Of a DNA stretch of 64,000 nt, positions 11,866 to 22,847 are shown piece after piece (the first letter of the stretch is position 1; each line of letters begins with the position of its first letter). The translations under genes were made by a program, and so were the position numbers. This DNA comes from Ailurus styani. Taxonomy: Eukaryota > Chordata > Mammalia > Carnivora > Ailuridae. The notes under the pieces are model-generated. The model saw only the letters and a list, made by a program, of their open reading frames with translations. It was not told the DNA's origin and ran no database searches. The DNA is taken from NCBI GenBank assembly GCA_002007465.1, contig LNAC01000748.1, positions 532,003 through 596,002 of the forward strand, written 5' to 3'.

Positions 11866-12176
11866 GTGATTTTTTTTTTTTTAAAGGAGAAGTAGTGAAG
11901 CAATTTTTTTTTTAATTTTATTTTTATTCTTTGCCCAAGGGGTACAGGTCTGTGAATCATCAGGCTTACATCTTTCACAGCATTCACCAAAGCACAAACC
12001 CTCCCCAATGTCCATAACCCATCCACCCTATCCCTACCCTCCCACCCCCCAGTAACCCTCAGTTTGTTTTGTGAGATTAGGAGTCTCTTATGGTTTGTCT
12101 CCTTCCCCATCCCATCTTGTTTCATTATTTTTCCCTCCCTACCCCCCACGACCCCTCACCCTGCCCCTCCAGTTCC

Positions 12177-13913
12177 TCATATCAGAGAGATCATATGATA
12201 ATTGTCTTTCTCTGATTGACTTATTTCGCTCAGCATAATACCCTCCAGTTCCATCCATGTCGTTGCAAATGGCAAGATTTCGTTTCTTTTGATAGCTGCA
12301 TAGTATTCCATTGTATATATATACCACATCTTCTTTATCCATTCATCTGTTGATGGACATCTAGGTTCTTTCCATAGTTTGGCTATTGTGGACATTGCTG
12401 CTATAAACATTCGGGTGCACGTGCCCCTGAGGATCACTACCTTTGTGTCTTTAGGATAAATACCCAGTAGTGCGATTGCTGGGTCGTAGGGTAGCTCCAT
12501 TTTCAACTTTTTGAGGAATCTCCATACTGTTTTCCAGAGTGGCTGCACCAGTTTGCATTCCCACCAACAGTGTAGGAGGGTTCCCCTTTCTCCGCAACCT
12601 CGCCAACATCTGTCATTTCCTGACTTGTTGATTTTAGCCATTCTGACTGGTGTAAGGTGGTATCTCGCTGTGGTTTTAATTTGTATTTCTCTGATGCCGA
12701 GTGATGTTGAGCACTTTCTCATGTGTCTGTTGGCCATTTGGATGTCTTCTTTGGAGAAATGTCTGTTCATGTCTTCTGCCCATTTCTTGACTGGGTTATT
12801 TGTTTTATGGGTGTTGAGTTTGAGAAGCTCTTTATAGATTTTGGATACTAGCCCTTTATCTGATATGTCATTTGCAAATATCTTCTCCCATTCTGTCAGT
12901 TGTCTTTTGGTTTTGTTGACTGTTTCCTTTGCTGTGCAAAAGCTTTTAATCTTGATGAAGTCCCAATAGTTCATTTTTGCCCTTGCTTCCCTTGCCTTTG
13001 GTGAGGTTCCTAGGAAGAAGTTGCTGCGGTTGAGGTCGAAGAGGTTGCTGCCTGTGTTCTCCTCGAGGATTTTGATGGATTCCTTTCTCACATTGAGGTC
13101 TTTTATCCATTTTGAGTCTATTTTTGTGTGTGGTGTCAGGAAATGATCCAGTTTCATTTTTCTGCATGTGGCTGACCAGTTTTCCCAACACCATTTGTTG
13201 AAGAGACTGTCTTTTTCCCACTGGACATTCTTTCCTGCTTTGTCGAAGATTAGTTGACCATAGAGTTGAGGGTCCATTTTTGGGTTCTCTATTCTGTTCC
13301 ACTGGTCTATGTGTCTGTTTTTGTGCCAGTACCATACTGTCTTGATGATGACAGCTTTGTAATAGAGCTTGAAATCTGGAATTGTGATGCCGCCAACTTT
13401 GCTTTTTTTTTTCAACATTCCTTTGGCTATTCGGGGTCTTTTCTGGTTCCATATAAATTTTAGGATTATTTGTTCCATTTCTTTGAAGTAAATTGCTGGT
13501 ATTTTGATGGGGATTGCATTAAATGTGTAGATTGCTCTAGGTAGCATAGACATTTTCACAATATTTATTCTACCCATCCATGAGCATGGAATGTTTTTCC
13601 ACTTCTTTGTGTCTTCCTCAATTTCTTTCATGAGTACTTTATAGTTTTCTGAATACAGATTCTTTGCCTCTTTGGTTAGGTTTATTCCTAGGTATCTTAT
13701 GGTTTTGGGTGCAATTGTAAATGGGATTGACTCTTTAATTTCTCTTTCTTCTGTTTTGTTGTTGGTATATAGAAATGCAACTGATTTCTGTGCATTGATT
13801 TCGTATCCTGACACTTTACTGAATTCCTGTATGAGTGCTAGCAGTTTTGGAGTGGAGTCCTTTGGGTTTTCCACATAAAGTATCATATCATCTGCAAAGA
13901 GTGAGAGTTTGAC
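12177..13913 (-). CDS. L1 ORF2 protein, C-terminal part (runs into gap)
   Basis: L1 ORF2p is the endonuclease and reverse transcriptase that carries out target-primed reverse transcription. The frame is open for about 579 codons from the gap edge to the stop at 12177. The reverse transcriptase catalytic motif FADD is encoded at about 13887-13898, right beside the gap. Then follow the end of the palm, the thumb, and the C-terminal Cys-rich domain, read as C-X3-C-X7-H-X4-C in the stretch around [17 protein letters not shown]. The first ATG (13886) lies after FADD and is not the true start; the N-terminal endonuclease and the start of the RT are missing because of the gap. An uninterrupted frame of this length marks a young element; activity cannot be judged. 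Confidence 0.9.
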   Translation of the reverse strand, partial: VKLSLFADDMILYVENPKDSTPKLLALIQEFSKVSGYEINAQKSVAFLYTNNKTEEREIKESIPFTIAPKTIRYLGINLTKEAKNLYSENYKVLMKEIEEDTKKWKNIPCSWMGRINIVKMSMLPRAIYTFNAIPIKIPAIYFKEMEQIILKFIWNQKRPRIAKGMLKKKSKVGGITIPDFKLYYKAVIIKTVWYWHKNRHIDQWNRIENPKMDPQLYGQLIFDKAGKNVQWEKDSLFNKWCWENWSATCRKMKLDHFLTPHTKIDSKWIKDLNVRKESIKILEENTGSNLFDLNRSNFFLGTSPKAREARAKMNYWDFIKIKSFCTAKETVNKTKRQLTEWEKIFANDISDKGLVSKIYKELLKLNTHKTNNPVKKWAEDMNRHFSKEDIQMANRHMRKCSTSLGIREIQIKTTARYHLTPVRMAKINKSGNDRCWRGCGERGTLLHCWWECKLVQPLWKTVWRFLKKLKMELPYDPAIALLGIYPKDTKVVILRGTCTRMFIAAMSTIAKLWKEPRCPSTDEWIKKMWYIYTMEYYAAIKRNEILPFATTWMELEGIMLSEISQSEKDNYHMISLI

Positions 13914-14659
13914 NNNNNNNNNNNNNNNNNNNNNNNNNNNNNNNNNNNNNNNNNNNNNNNNNNNNNNNNNNNNNNNNNNNNNNNNNNNNNNNNNNNNNNN
14001 NNNNNNNNNNNNNNNNNNNNNNNNNNNNNNNNNNNNNNNNNNNNNNNNNNNNNNNNNNNNNNNNNNNNNNNNNNNNNNNNNNNNNNNNNNNNNNNNNNNN
14101 NNNNNNNNNNNNNNNNNNNNNNNNNNNNNNNNNNNNNNNNNNNNNNNNNNNNNNNNNNNNNNNNNNNNNNNNNNNNNNNNNNNNNNNNNNNNNNNNNNNN
14201 NNNNNNNNNNNNNNNNNNNNNNNNNNNNNNNNNNNNNNNNNNNNNNNNNNNNNNNNNNNNNNNNNNNNNNNNNNNNNNNNNNNNNNNNNNNNNNNNNNNN
14301 NNNNNNNNNNNNNNNNNNNNNNNNNNNNNNNNNNNNNNNNNNNNNNNNNNNNNNNNNNNNNNNNNNNNNNNNNNNNNNNNNNNNNNNNNNNNNNNNNNNN
14401 NNNNNNNNNNNNNNNNNNNNNNNNNNNNNNNNNNNNNNNNNNNNNNNNNNNNNNNNNNNNNNNNNNNNNNNNNNNNNNNNNNNNNNNNNNNNNNNNNNNN
14501 NNNNNNNNNNNNNNNNNNNNNNNNNNNNNNNNNNNNNNNNNNNNNNNNNNNNNNNNNNNNNNNNNNNNNNNNNNNNNNNNNNNNNNNNNNNNNNNNNNNN
14601 NNNNNNNNNNNNNNNNNNNNNNNNNNNNNNNNNNNNNNNNNNNNNNNNNNNNNNNNNNN
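13914..14659. other. Assembly gap (746 N)
   Basis: A run of 746 unknown bases inside the young L1. The flanks correspond to positions 20717 and about 23755 of the L1 at 18640-25349, which are 3.0 kb apart there, so the gap length is probably underestimated by about 2.3 kb. Open frames that cross the Ns are artefacts. Confidence 0.98.
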
Positions 14660-15959
14660 TTTTTGTGTGTGTTGATTTTTTTCCGCCTTGTCATTTTATG
14701 CAGATAGGAATAGATGGATGAGAGAACTAAATACTAAGGGGTAGCGATGACCCCAGAGAAATATACACTAACCTACTCAGAAGAGACCTGGAACTGGGTA
14801 GAAAAGTAAGAGGGGAAAAAAACAAAAAAAAAAAAAAACAAAAAACAAAAAACAAAAAACAAAAAAAACCAAATCCAAAAACTAACAAACACAAAACAAA
14901 ACAAAAAAACTAAAAACACAAAATCATACAAAACTAAACAAAAATGAATAAAACAAAATCCTATATCTATATTATCTATTTCTGTTTCTATATCTATGTC
15001 TATGACTCCATATCTATATCTATCNCTATCTCTCTCTCTCTCTATCTATTAGATTGGTGAATTGAACAGGCCCTATAAGTATCCAAAAAAATAAGGTTAA
15101 AAACAATGAAGGGATAAAATATGATTATAACAATGAAAATTTTAAAAAAAGAGAATAAGAAGTGTTGATACGATATAAGAGCTAAGAACGTTAAAATAGG
15201 AAAAGGGAAAAAATTTAAAAGAAAAAAGTAAGAAAAAATTTCAAAGAGAAAAAAAAATCAATGAACTTTGAACGACTGAAGAATCATGGGGAAAAAGCCA
15301 TGAATTGTCTCCGTTGCTTTTCCGTAGTTCNCTTCTGAGGTTCCGCAATGCTTAGCAGTCTTGAACTTGACTTTGTCTGGATGTTTTTTTTTCCTGGTCT
15401 TCTGGGGGAGGGGCCTGTTGCTGTGATTCTCAAGTGTCTCTGCCCGAGGCGGATTCCCACCGCCCTCGCCAGGGGCCAGGCTAAGTAATCAGCTCGGGTT
15501 CGCTCTCAGGAGCTTTTGTTCCCTGAACGCTTTCCGTACCTCGTTGGAGGACGGGACTGAAAATGGCGGCTCCCAGTCTCCGACCCGGAGGAGCCGAGAG
15601 CCTGGGGCCTCAGCCCTCAGCCCGCCTCAGAGAAAAGCAGTCCCTCCCGTCTCCTNATCTCCTGGTCTCCGGCTGCGATCCGAGCTCACCCCGCCTGTGA
15701 CCGAGTGTCTCTGTCTCTGGCGCGGCCCCGTTTAGAATCTCCGAACCCGGCAGATCCTGCAGCCACTCCCGCACCGCTGCTCCCGGAGGAGGAAGGTGAG
15801 TCTCTCCGGGTCTGCNNNGCCCGGCTGCGCTTCAGATCACAGCCCAAGGTAACCCCGAGCTGAGAGACACCTCAGCTCAGCTCCGTCTCTCCCGCCGGCT
15901 TCTCTCTGAGACCTGGGAGCTCAGTCACACTTCGACACCCCTGGTCTTTTTGTGTCCCC

Positions 15960-16241
15960 GTGGGTCCTGAGACCACACTGTCCCTGCAGGGGTTTCACCC
16001 CCCGCTTGGTCTCTGGGGCGACGTCCCTCAGTGGAGCCGACTTCTCACAGTTCCGAGTCTGTGCTCCGCTGCTCGCTCCCTTGCCGGCAGCCGGCCCCTC
16101 CCCCCGAGGTCTATCTTCCCGTCGCCGCAGATTCACTTCTCCGCACGTCCTACCTTCCAGAAAGTGGTCAATTTTCTGTTCCTAGAATTGCTGCTCTTCT
16201 TCTCTTCGATCTCCGGTGGAATTTGTAGGTGTTCAGAATAG
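15960..16241 (+). other. Antisense ORF in L1 5'UTR (ORF0-like candidate)
   Basis: A 93-codon frame runs antisense to the L1, within the first 360 bp of its 5'UTR. It begins MGPETTLSLQGF and ends with a hydrophobic stretch (around VVNFLFLELLLFF) followed by GGICRCSE. Related frames are open at 24956-25318, 63317-63607 and 49683-49916. The position resembles primate ORF0, but that similarity is of arrangement only. No upstream promoter can be shown from sequence. Confidence 0.4.
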
Positions 16242-16300
16242 TTTGATAGCTCTCTGGGTGAATTCCTGGGACCTGATGATAATCGGTCTCCTACTCCTCC

Positions 16301-16310
16301 GCCATCTTGC
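16301..16310 (-). promoter_or_regulatory. YY1-like motif at L1 5' end
   Basis: The complement reads GCAAGATGGC within 20 bp of the element's first base. This matches the YY1 core that positions transcription start in human L1. The same motif sits at the start of the L1s at 25349 and 49543, and as GCAAGATGGT at 63248. Confidence 0.55.
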
Positions 16311-16341
16311 TGCTCCTCCGTGAAGCAATTTTTTTTTTTTT

Positions 16342-17204
16342 GTTACTCAGAGAAGGCTATGAGTCATGCTTAGCCAACAGTTCCTTGGAATTAACATATG
16401 TATTGCCAATAATGTGTTACTTCCACGACCACAATTCTTCTCTTCATCTCTTTTAGAAGCGTAACTCTGAAACCTTGTGTAAATATAACACCTGTCAAGG
16501 TATGACATTTATATTGAAATATTTTCTAAGGATGTTCTCCCAGTCTGTTCTTGTAAAGTTATGGCATCAAAAGTAAATAGGATTAACACCAAAATCAACA
16601 AGTAGACAAAGGAACAGATCTCCAGTTGATGTGAGGTTCCATTGACATGTAGAGGCCCAGAGGGCCACATCTGGAATTCTGAACCCCCTCTACCCTTGGA
16701 GTGGGGTAGGGGGAATCACCTGAAATGACCCTGAGAAACAAATCTCACTTTCTGGGTTGATTCACAGTGTCTCACCACCCCCATGTCACTGATCCACATT
16801 CCCTTCCCTCCCTGTTGGCACACAAACCTGAATGGTGTCTTAAAATGGCTAGAAGCATCTGTTGTCCAGGAATGGCTGTGGAATGGCCCATAATGCTTCT
16901 ATAATCTTCCAGCAGGCTGAAGCTGAATTTATTGGCAGTCTGAGCTTGAACAAATTTGCAGTCTAGCTTTCCCTACCTGAGAGCACAGGCACTAAGTTTT
17001 GGCTTCGCTTTTTATGTTAATGGTCCCTCTTATCTGTCTGATATGGCCCTGATCTATTTTAATACATTACATTTGCTCAGAGGTTAAGTTTTCTCTGTTA
17101 AAAAATAACTAGAGAATGTTCTTTTTGTTTGAGATAATAAGCACTCCTCTGAGACTACTAGTCAGTTTTCCATGTACGTTATTTGAATAGAGCCTCATTC
17201 ATTG
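16342..17204. other. No recognised feature
   Basis: Unique-looking sequence between the young L1 and an old L2. No coding frame or known repeat was recognised. Confidence 0.45.
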
Positions 17205-17800
17205 CCAGGACTCGTTTCCCCTTCAATTAACTCAAAATATCCAAAACCAAACTCCTCATCTTTGCTTCTGGCAGGCAGCCCCTCTAGACCTCCACTTCTA
17301 GAGATGCTGGCACTCTGCTATCAGACCTGTGAATCTTCTAGCTTTCTTTCTTTTTTTTTAAAGGATTTATTTATTTACTTAAGGCAGGGTGGAGGCTAAG
17401 GGAAAGGGAAGCAGAACCCTCAAGCAGACTCTGTGCTGAGTGTGGAGCCTGATGTGGGGCTCAATCTCATGACCTTGAGATTATGACCTGAGTGGAAATC
17501 AAGGGTCAGATGCTTAACCGATTGGGCCACTCAAGTGCCCTTAGTCTTCTAACTTTCTGAATTCACTAGAAGTATCATTTTATTTTCAAATTTATTCTCA
17601 AAGTTTTCTGGTCCTGTCAGTCTAGAGTCCAGATCTTCATCCCTTCACATATGTTTTTATTCTTATTATACCTCCTAATTATACCCATGGCCTTAACAGT
17701 TGTCTCCTCCAACAGCAAACACTAATTGTCCTCAGGTGCTAAGCCTTTCTCCTCCAAATCAATCCTACATAACTTAGTAGACCAATCTTCCTCATGTGTG
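17205..17800 (+). mobile_element. Degraded LINE2 split by a SINE
   Basis: The text 'aactcaaaatatccaaaaccaaactcctcatctttgc' is a typical L2 segment, and the part after the SINE ('cctcctaattatacccatggcc', 'tctcctccaaatcaatcctacat') continues in L2 order. The copy is old and noncoding. Confidence 0.6.
17348..17541 (-). mobile_element. Older CAN-SINE
   Basis: A minus-strand copy with 'ctgtgctgagtgtggagcctgatgtggggctc', 'gagattatgacctgag' and the head 'gggccactcaagtgccc'. TSDs tcttctagctttct (17334-17347) and tcttctaactttct (17545-17558) differ by one base. Confidence 0.88.
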
Positions 17801-18620
17801 CTTTTATTATTGAAGTAGAAACTGTCAGTGAGTGGTTCGCAGGATACATTCTCCCTTCAAACATAGAAACAGAATTTTTAGTTGAGCACATGGTCACCCA
17901 GTTAAAGATTTCCTCCCATCCATTTTTCTCCTGTGCTCTACAATTGAAGACTGACCTCTACAATGGGGCTATTCTTTTCTTATCTTATATCTTCTATTTC
18001 CTATCTCTTTTTGCTCTATTTTCTGGGAAATTTTTTCAATTTTACTTGTAACTCTAGTACTGAGTTTTGATTTTTTTCTATCATATTTTTGGTTTCTAGG
18101 AGCTCTCTTATGTTCTGTGTTTAATTTTTATAACATACTATTTTTTTCATGTACTCAGTATCCTCTTTTTTATAAGAAGATATAAATGACAGGCTTTTTA
18201 GAGGTTCTCCTCCTTGCATTGTCTTTTCTCGTGTGTGTTTGTGTGCATGCATGCACACACATCTTTTATTGTAGATTCGTATTAGGTTACCACATACATC
18301 TGCTGCGTCTTGGCTACTTGTTCATATTTAAGAGTGGAGCCCATAACACTGAATGAGGGTTCTGTGAGCTTGCCTCACAGAGAGGTTCGTCAACTACAGT
18401 CTTCACTGCAGGGTGGCCTGACAGGATAATTTCACTGGAGAACTTCCAAAGTCAGTATTTTTATATCGTCTGCCTCAAGCTGATCATTTTCCCCAGGGAA
18501 GAATTTTCTAGCTCCCATCCGAAGATAAAAGCCTGGTTATAAGTTCTCTGAGAAGACAGTGAAGGTATAGTTGTTAATTACATATACTTGCAGTCAATCC
18601 TCCTGTTTCCCAAGCATCAT
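17800..18620. other. Unassigned; possible LINE-derived AT-rich part
   Basis: The part around 18000-18180 (long T-rich runs with 'tttctaggagctctctta') could be a degraded antisense LINE ORF1 region. A short (GT)n/(CA)n patch lies at 18229-18260. The rest is unassigned. Confidence 0.3.
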
Positions 18621-19000
18621 CTCCATCCTAGTGCTTGTGTGAACGTTTTTTTCTTTTCTTTTTTTATTATTTGCACTAGGGGTACAGGTCTGTGAATCAT
18701 CATGCTTACACCTTTCACAGCACTCACCATAGCACAAGCCGTCCCCAATGTCCATTGCACATACACCCTATCCCTACCCTCCCACCCCCCAGTAACCCTC
18801 AGTTTGTTTTGTGAAATTAGGAGTCTCTTATGATTTGTCTCCTTCCCCATCCCATCTTGTTTCATTATTTTTCCCTCCCTACACCCCACGACCCCACACC
18901 CTGTCCCTCATAACGGAGATATCATATGATAATTGTCTTTCTTTGATTGATTTATTTCACTCAGCATAATACCCTCTAGTTCCGTCCACGTCATTAATAA

Positions 19001-19290
19001 ATGGCAAGATTTCATTTCTTTTGATGGCTGCGTAGTATTACATTGTATATATCTATATCTACATCTATATCTATATATATATAGATATATATACCACATC
19101 TTCTTTATCCATTCATCTGTTGATGGACATCTAGGTTCTTTCCATAGTTTGGCTATTGATGGCAAGATTTCATTTCTTTTGATGGCTGCGTAGTATTACA
19201 TTGTATATATCTATATCTACATCTATATCTATATATATATAGATATATATACCACATCTTCTTTATCCATTCATCTGTTGATGGACATCT
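19001..19290. repeat. 132-bp direct duplication inside L1 ORF2
   Basis: The segment 19001-19132 is repeated at 19159-19290, including the same TATATC-rich microsatellite. The second copy is followed directly by text that lies about 170 bp further on in the sister L1, so duplication and deletion occur together. Confidence 0.9.
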
Positions 19291-20379
19291 TCCATACTGT
19301 TTTCCAGAGTGGCTGCACCAGCTTGCATTCCCACCAACAGCATAGGAGGGTTCCCCTTTCTCCACATCCTCGCCAACATCTATCGTTTCCTGACTTGTTG
19401 ATTTTAGCCATTCTGACAGGTGTGAGGTGGCATCTCACTGAGGTTTTCATTTGTATTTCCCTGAAGCCGAGTGATGTCGAACAGTTTCTCATGTGTCTGT
19501 TGGCCATTTGGGTGTCTTCTTTGGAAAAATGTCTGTTCATGTCTTCTGCCCATTTCTTAACTGGGTTATTTGTTTTATGGGTGTTTGAGAAGTCCTTTAT
19601 AGATTTTGGATACAAGCCCTTTATCTGATATGTCATTTTCAAATATCTTCTCCCATTCTGTCAGTTGTCTTTTGGTTTTGTTGACTGTTTCCTTTGCTGT
19701 GCAAGAGCTTTTAATCTTGATGAAGTCCCAATAGTTCATTTTTGCCCTTGTTTCCCTTGCCTTTGGTGATATTCCTAGGAATAAGTTGCTGCGGCTGAGC
19801 TCGAAGAGGTTGCTGCCTGTGTTCTCCTCGAGGATTTTGATGGATTCCTTTCTCACATTGAGGTCTTTTATCCATTTTGAGTCTATTTTTGTGTGTGGTG
19901 TAAGGAAATGATCCAGTTTCATTTTTCTGCATGTGGCTGACCAGTTTTCCCAACACCATTTGTTGAAGAGACTGTCTTTTTCCCACTGGACATTCTTTCC
20001 TGCTTTGTCGAAGATTAGTTGACCATAGAGTTGAGGGTCCATTTTTGGGTTCTCTATTCTGTTCCACTGGTCTATGTGTCTGTTTTTNAAACCATACTGT
20101 CTCAATGATGACAGCTTTGTAATAGAGCTTGAAGTCTGGAATTGTGATGCCACCAACGTTGGTTTTCTTTTTCAACATTCCTTTGGCTATTCGGGGTCTT
20201 TTCTGGTTCCATATAAATTTTAGGATTATTTGTTCCATTTCTTTGAAATAAATTGCTGGTATTTTGATGGGGATTGCATTAAATGTGTAGATTGCTCTAG
20301 GTAGCATAGACATTTTCACAATATTTATTCTACCCATCCATGAGCATGGAATGTTTTTCCACTTCTTTGTGTCTTCCTC

Positions 20380-20445
20380 AATTTCTTTCATGAGTACTTT
20401 ATAGTTTTCNCCTAAAATTTCTTTCATGAGTACTTTATAGTTTTC
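20380..20445. repeat. 30-bp duplication flanking an N (contig join)
   Basis: The 30 bases at 20380-20409 are repeated at 20416-20445 with N at 20410 between them. The sister L1 has this sequence once. This is typical of two contig ends that overlap but were not merged. Confidence 0.9.
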
Positions 20446-22847
20446 TGAATACAGATTCTTTGCCTTTTTGGTTAGGTTTATTCCNTTATTCCTAGGTATC
20501 TTATGGTTTTGGGTGCAATTGTAAATGGGATTGACTCTTTAATTTCTCTTTCTTCTGTTTTGTTGTTGGTATATAGAAATGCAACTGATTTCTGTGCATT
20601 GATTTTATATCCTGACACTTGACTGAATTCCTGTATGAGTGCTGGAAGTTTTGGAGTGGAGACCTTTGGGTTTTCCACAGAAAGTATCATATCATCTGCA
20701 AAGAGGGAGAGTTTGACTTTTTCCTTGCCAATTTGGATGCCTTTNGTTTCTTTTTGTTGTCTGATTGCTGAGGCTCAGACTTCTAATACTATATTGAATA
20801 TCAGTGGTGATAGTGGACAGCCTTGCCGTGTTCCTGACTTTAGAGGAAAAGCTCTCAGTTTTTCTCCATTGAGAATGACATTCACTGAATGATTTTCATA
20901 GATGGCTTTGATGATATTGAGGTACGTACCCTCTACACTACACTGTGAAGAGTTTTGATCAAGAAAATGTGCTGTTCTTTGTCAAATGCTTTTCCAGCAT
21001 CTATTGAGAGGATCACATGGTTCTTGTTCTTTCTTTTATTAATGTCTTGTATCACATTGATTGATTTGCGAATGTTAAACCAACCTTGCATCCCAGGAAT
21101 AAATCCCACTTGGTCGTGGTGAATAATCCTTTTTATGTGCTGCTGGATCCTATTGGCTAGTATTTTGTTGAGGATTTTTGCATCTGTGCTCTTCAAAGAT
21201 ATTGGTCTTTAATTCTCTTTCTTGATGGGGTCTTTGCCTGGTTTTTGGATCAAGGTAATGCTGGCCTCATAAAATGAGTTTGGAAGTTTTCCTTCCAATT
21301 CTATTTTTTGGAACAGTTTCAGGAGAATAGGTATTAATTCTTCTTTAAATGTTTGGTAGAATTCCCCTGGGAAGCCGTCTGGCCCTGGGCTCTTGTTCGT
21401 TGGGAGATTTTTGATGACTGCTTCAATCTCCTTACTGGTGATGGGTCTATTCAGGTCTTCAGTTTCTTCCTGGTTCAGTTTTGGTAGTTTATATTTCTCT
21501 AAGAATGCATCCATTTCTTCCAGATTGTCAAATTTGCTGGTGTAGAGTTGCTCATAATATGTTCTTAGAATTGTTTGTATTTCTTTGGTGTTGGTTGTGA
21601 TCTCTCCTCTTTCATTCATGATTTTATTAATTTGAGTCCTTTCTCTTTTCTTTTGGATAAGTCTGGCCAGGGGTTTATCAATCTTATTAATTCTTTCAAA
21701 GAACCAGCTCCTAGTTTCATTGATTTGTTCCACTGTTCTTTTGGTTTCTATTTCATTGATTTCNGCTGCTGGGTGTAGGCTTTCTTTGCTGTTCTTTTTC
21801 TAGCTCCTTTAGGTGTAGGGTTAGGTTGTGTACTTGAGACCTTTCTTGTTTCGTGAGAAAGGCTTTTATTTGTATATACTTTCCTCTCAGGACTGCTTTT
21901 GCTGTGTCCCAAAGATTTTGAACAGTTGTGTTTTCATTTTCATTTGTTTCCATGAATTTTTTTAATTCTTCTTTAATTTCCTGGTTGACCCATTCATTCT
22001 TGAGTAGGGTGTTCTTCAGCCTCCATGTATTTGAGGTCTTTCCAACTTTCCTTTTGTGGTTGAGTTCTAGTTTCAGAGCATTATAGTCTGAAAATACACA
22101 GGGAATGATCCAATCTTTTGGTACCAGTTTAGACCTGATTTGTGACCCAGAATATGATCTATTATGGAGAATGTTCCATATACACCAGAGAAGAATGGGT
22201 ACTCTGTTGTTTTGGGATGGAATGTTCTGAATATATCTGTGTTGTCCAACTGGTCTGGTGTTTCATTTAAAGGCTTTATTTCCTTGTTGATCTTTTGTTT
22301 CAACGATCTGTCCATTTCAGTAAGGGGAGTGTTAATATCCCCTACTATTATTGTATTTTTGTCAATGTGTTTCTTTGATTTTGTTATTAATTGGTTTATA
22401 TAATTGGCTGCTCCCATGTTAGGGGCATAGATATTTATGATTATTGTTAGATCTTGTTGAACAGATCCTTTTAGTATGATATAGTGTCCTTCCTCATCTC
22501 TTATGATATTCTTTGCCTTAAAGTCTAGTTTATCTGATATAAGGATTGCCACTCCAGCTTTCTTTTGCTGTCCTTTGGCATGGTAAATAGTTTTCCACCC
22601 CCTCACTTTAAATCTGGAGGTGTCTTTGAGTGTAAGATGAGTTTCTTGTAGACAGCATATCGATGGGTCTTGTTTTTTTATCCATTCTGATACCCTGTGT
22701 CTTTTAGTTGGGGCATTTAGTCTGTTTACATTCAGGGTAACTATTGAGAGATATGCATTTAGAGCCATTGTATTGCCTGCAATGTGACTGTTACTGTATA
22801 TTTAGTCTCTTCCTTTCTGGTCTATGTTTCTTTTAGGTTCTCTTTGC

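Larger units (their letters stand above)
11913..16319 (-). mobile_element. Young full-length L1 with assembly gap
   Basis: Both ends are present: the 3'UTR with poly(A) complement at about 11901-12176 and the 5' terminus (complement GGAGGAGCAGCAAGATGGC) at 16319. The TSD gtgaagcaat plus T-run occurs at 11895 and at 16320. In sense order it has a GC-rich 5'UTR (16319 to about 14660), the gap, and the C-terminal part of ORF2 (13913-12177). Comparison with the L1 at 18640-25349 shows that ORF1 and the first half of ORF2 are hidden in or lost at the gap. It is the least damaged L1 in the window, judging by its unbroken ORF2 fragment. Confidence 0.93.
14660..16319 (-). promoter_or_regulatory. L1 5'UTR / internal promoter region
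   Basis: In the sense orientation this starts at 16319 with a GC- and CpG-rich block of about 900 bp, continues into an AT-rich part with A-rich tracts (14815-14905) and a (TATC)n-like tract (14958-15050), and ends next to the gap. The same region in human L1 carries the RNA polymerase II internal promoter; that role here is inferred by position. Four short N positions (15025, 15331, 15656, 15816-15818) mark uncertain bases. Confidence 0.8.
18908..22768 (-). pseudogene. L1 ORF2 (endonuclease-reverse transcriptase), broken
   Basis: ORF2 starts at 22768 with MALNAYLSIVTLNVNRLNAP, the usual start of the L1 APE-type endonuclease, and this part stays open to 22073 (231 codons). Endonuclease signposts such as CCLQETHL and INIYAPN are visible. 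The RT part continues in pieces: 21733-21209 (carries [13 protein letters not shown]), 21196-20933, 20690-20478 (just after FADD), 20427-19711, 20156-19575 and 19642-19271. The C-terminal Cys-rich motif is present near 19360. Stops, frameshifts and N joins separate the pieces, so no full protein can be made from this assembly. Some breaks may be assembly errors. Confidence 0.9.

Noticed and set aside
12511..12837. 108-codon plus-strand frame
   Set aside because: It is the antisense shadow of L1 ORF2. The same shadow appears at 19278-19628 and 37548-37865.
13888..14721. Open frames of about 270 codons on both strands
   Set aside because: They consist almost wholly of unknown residues from the N gap.
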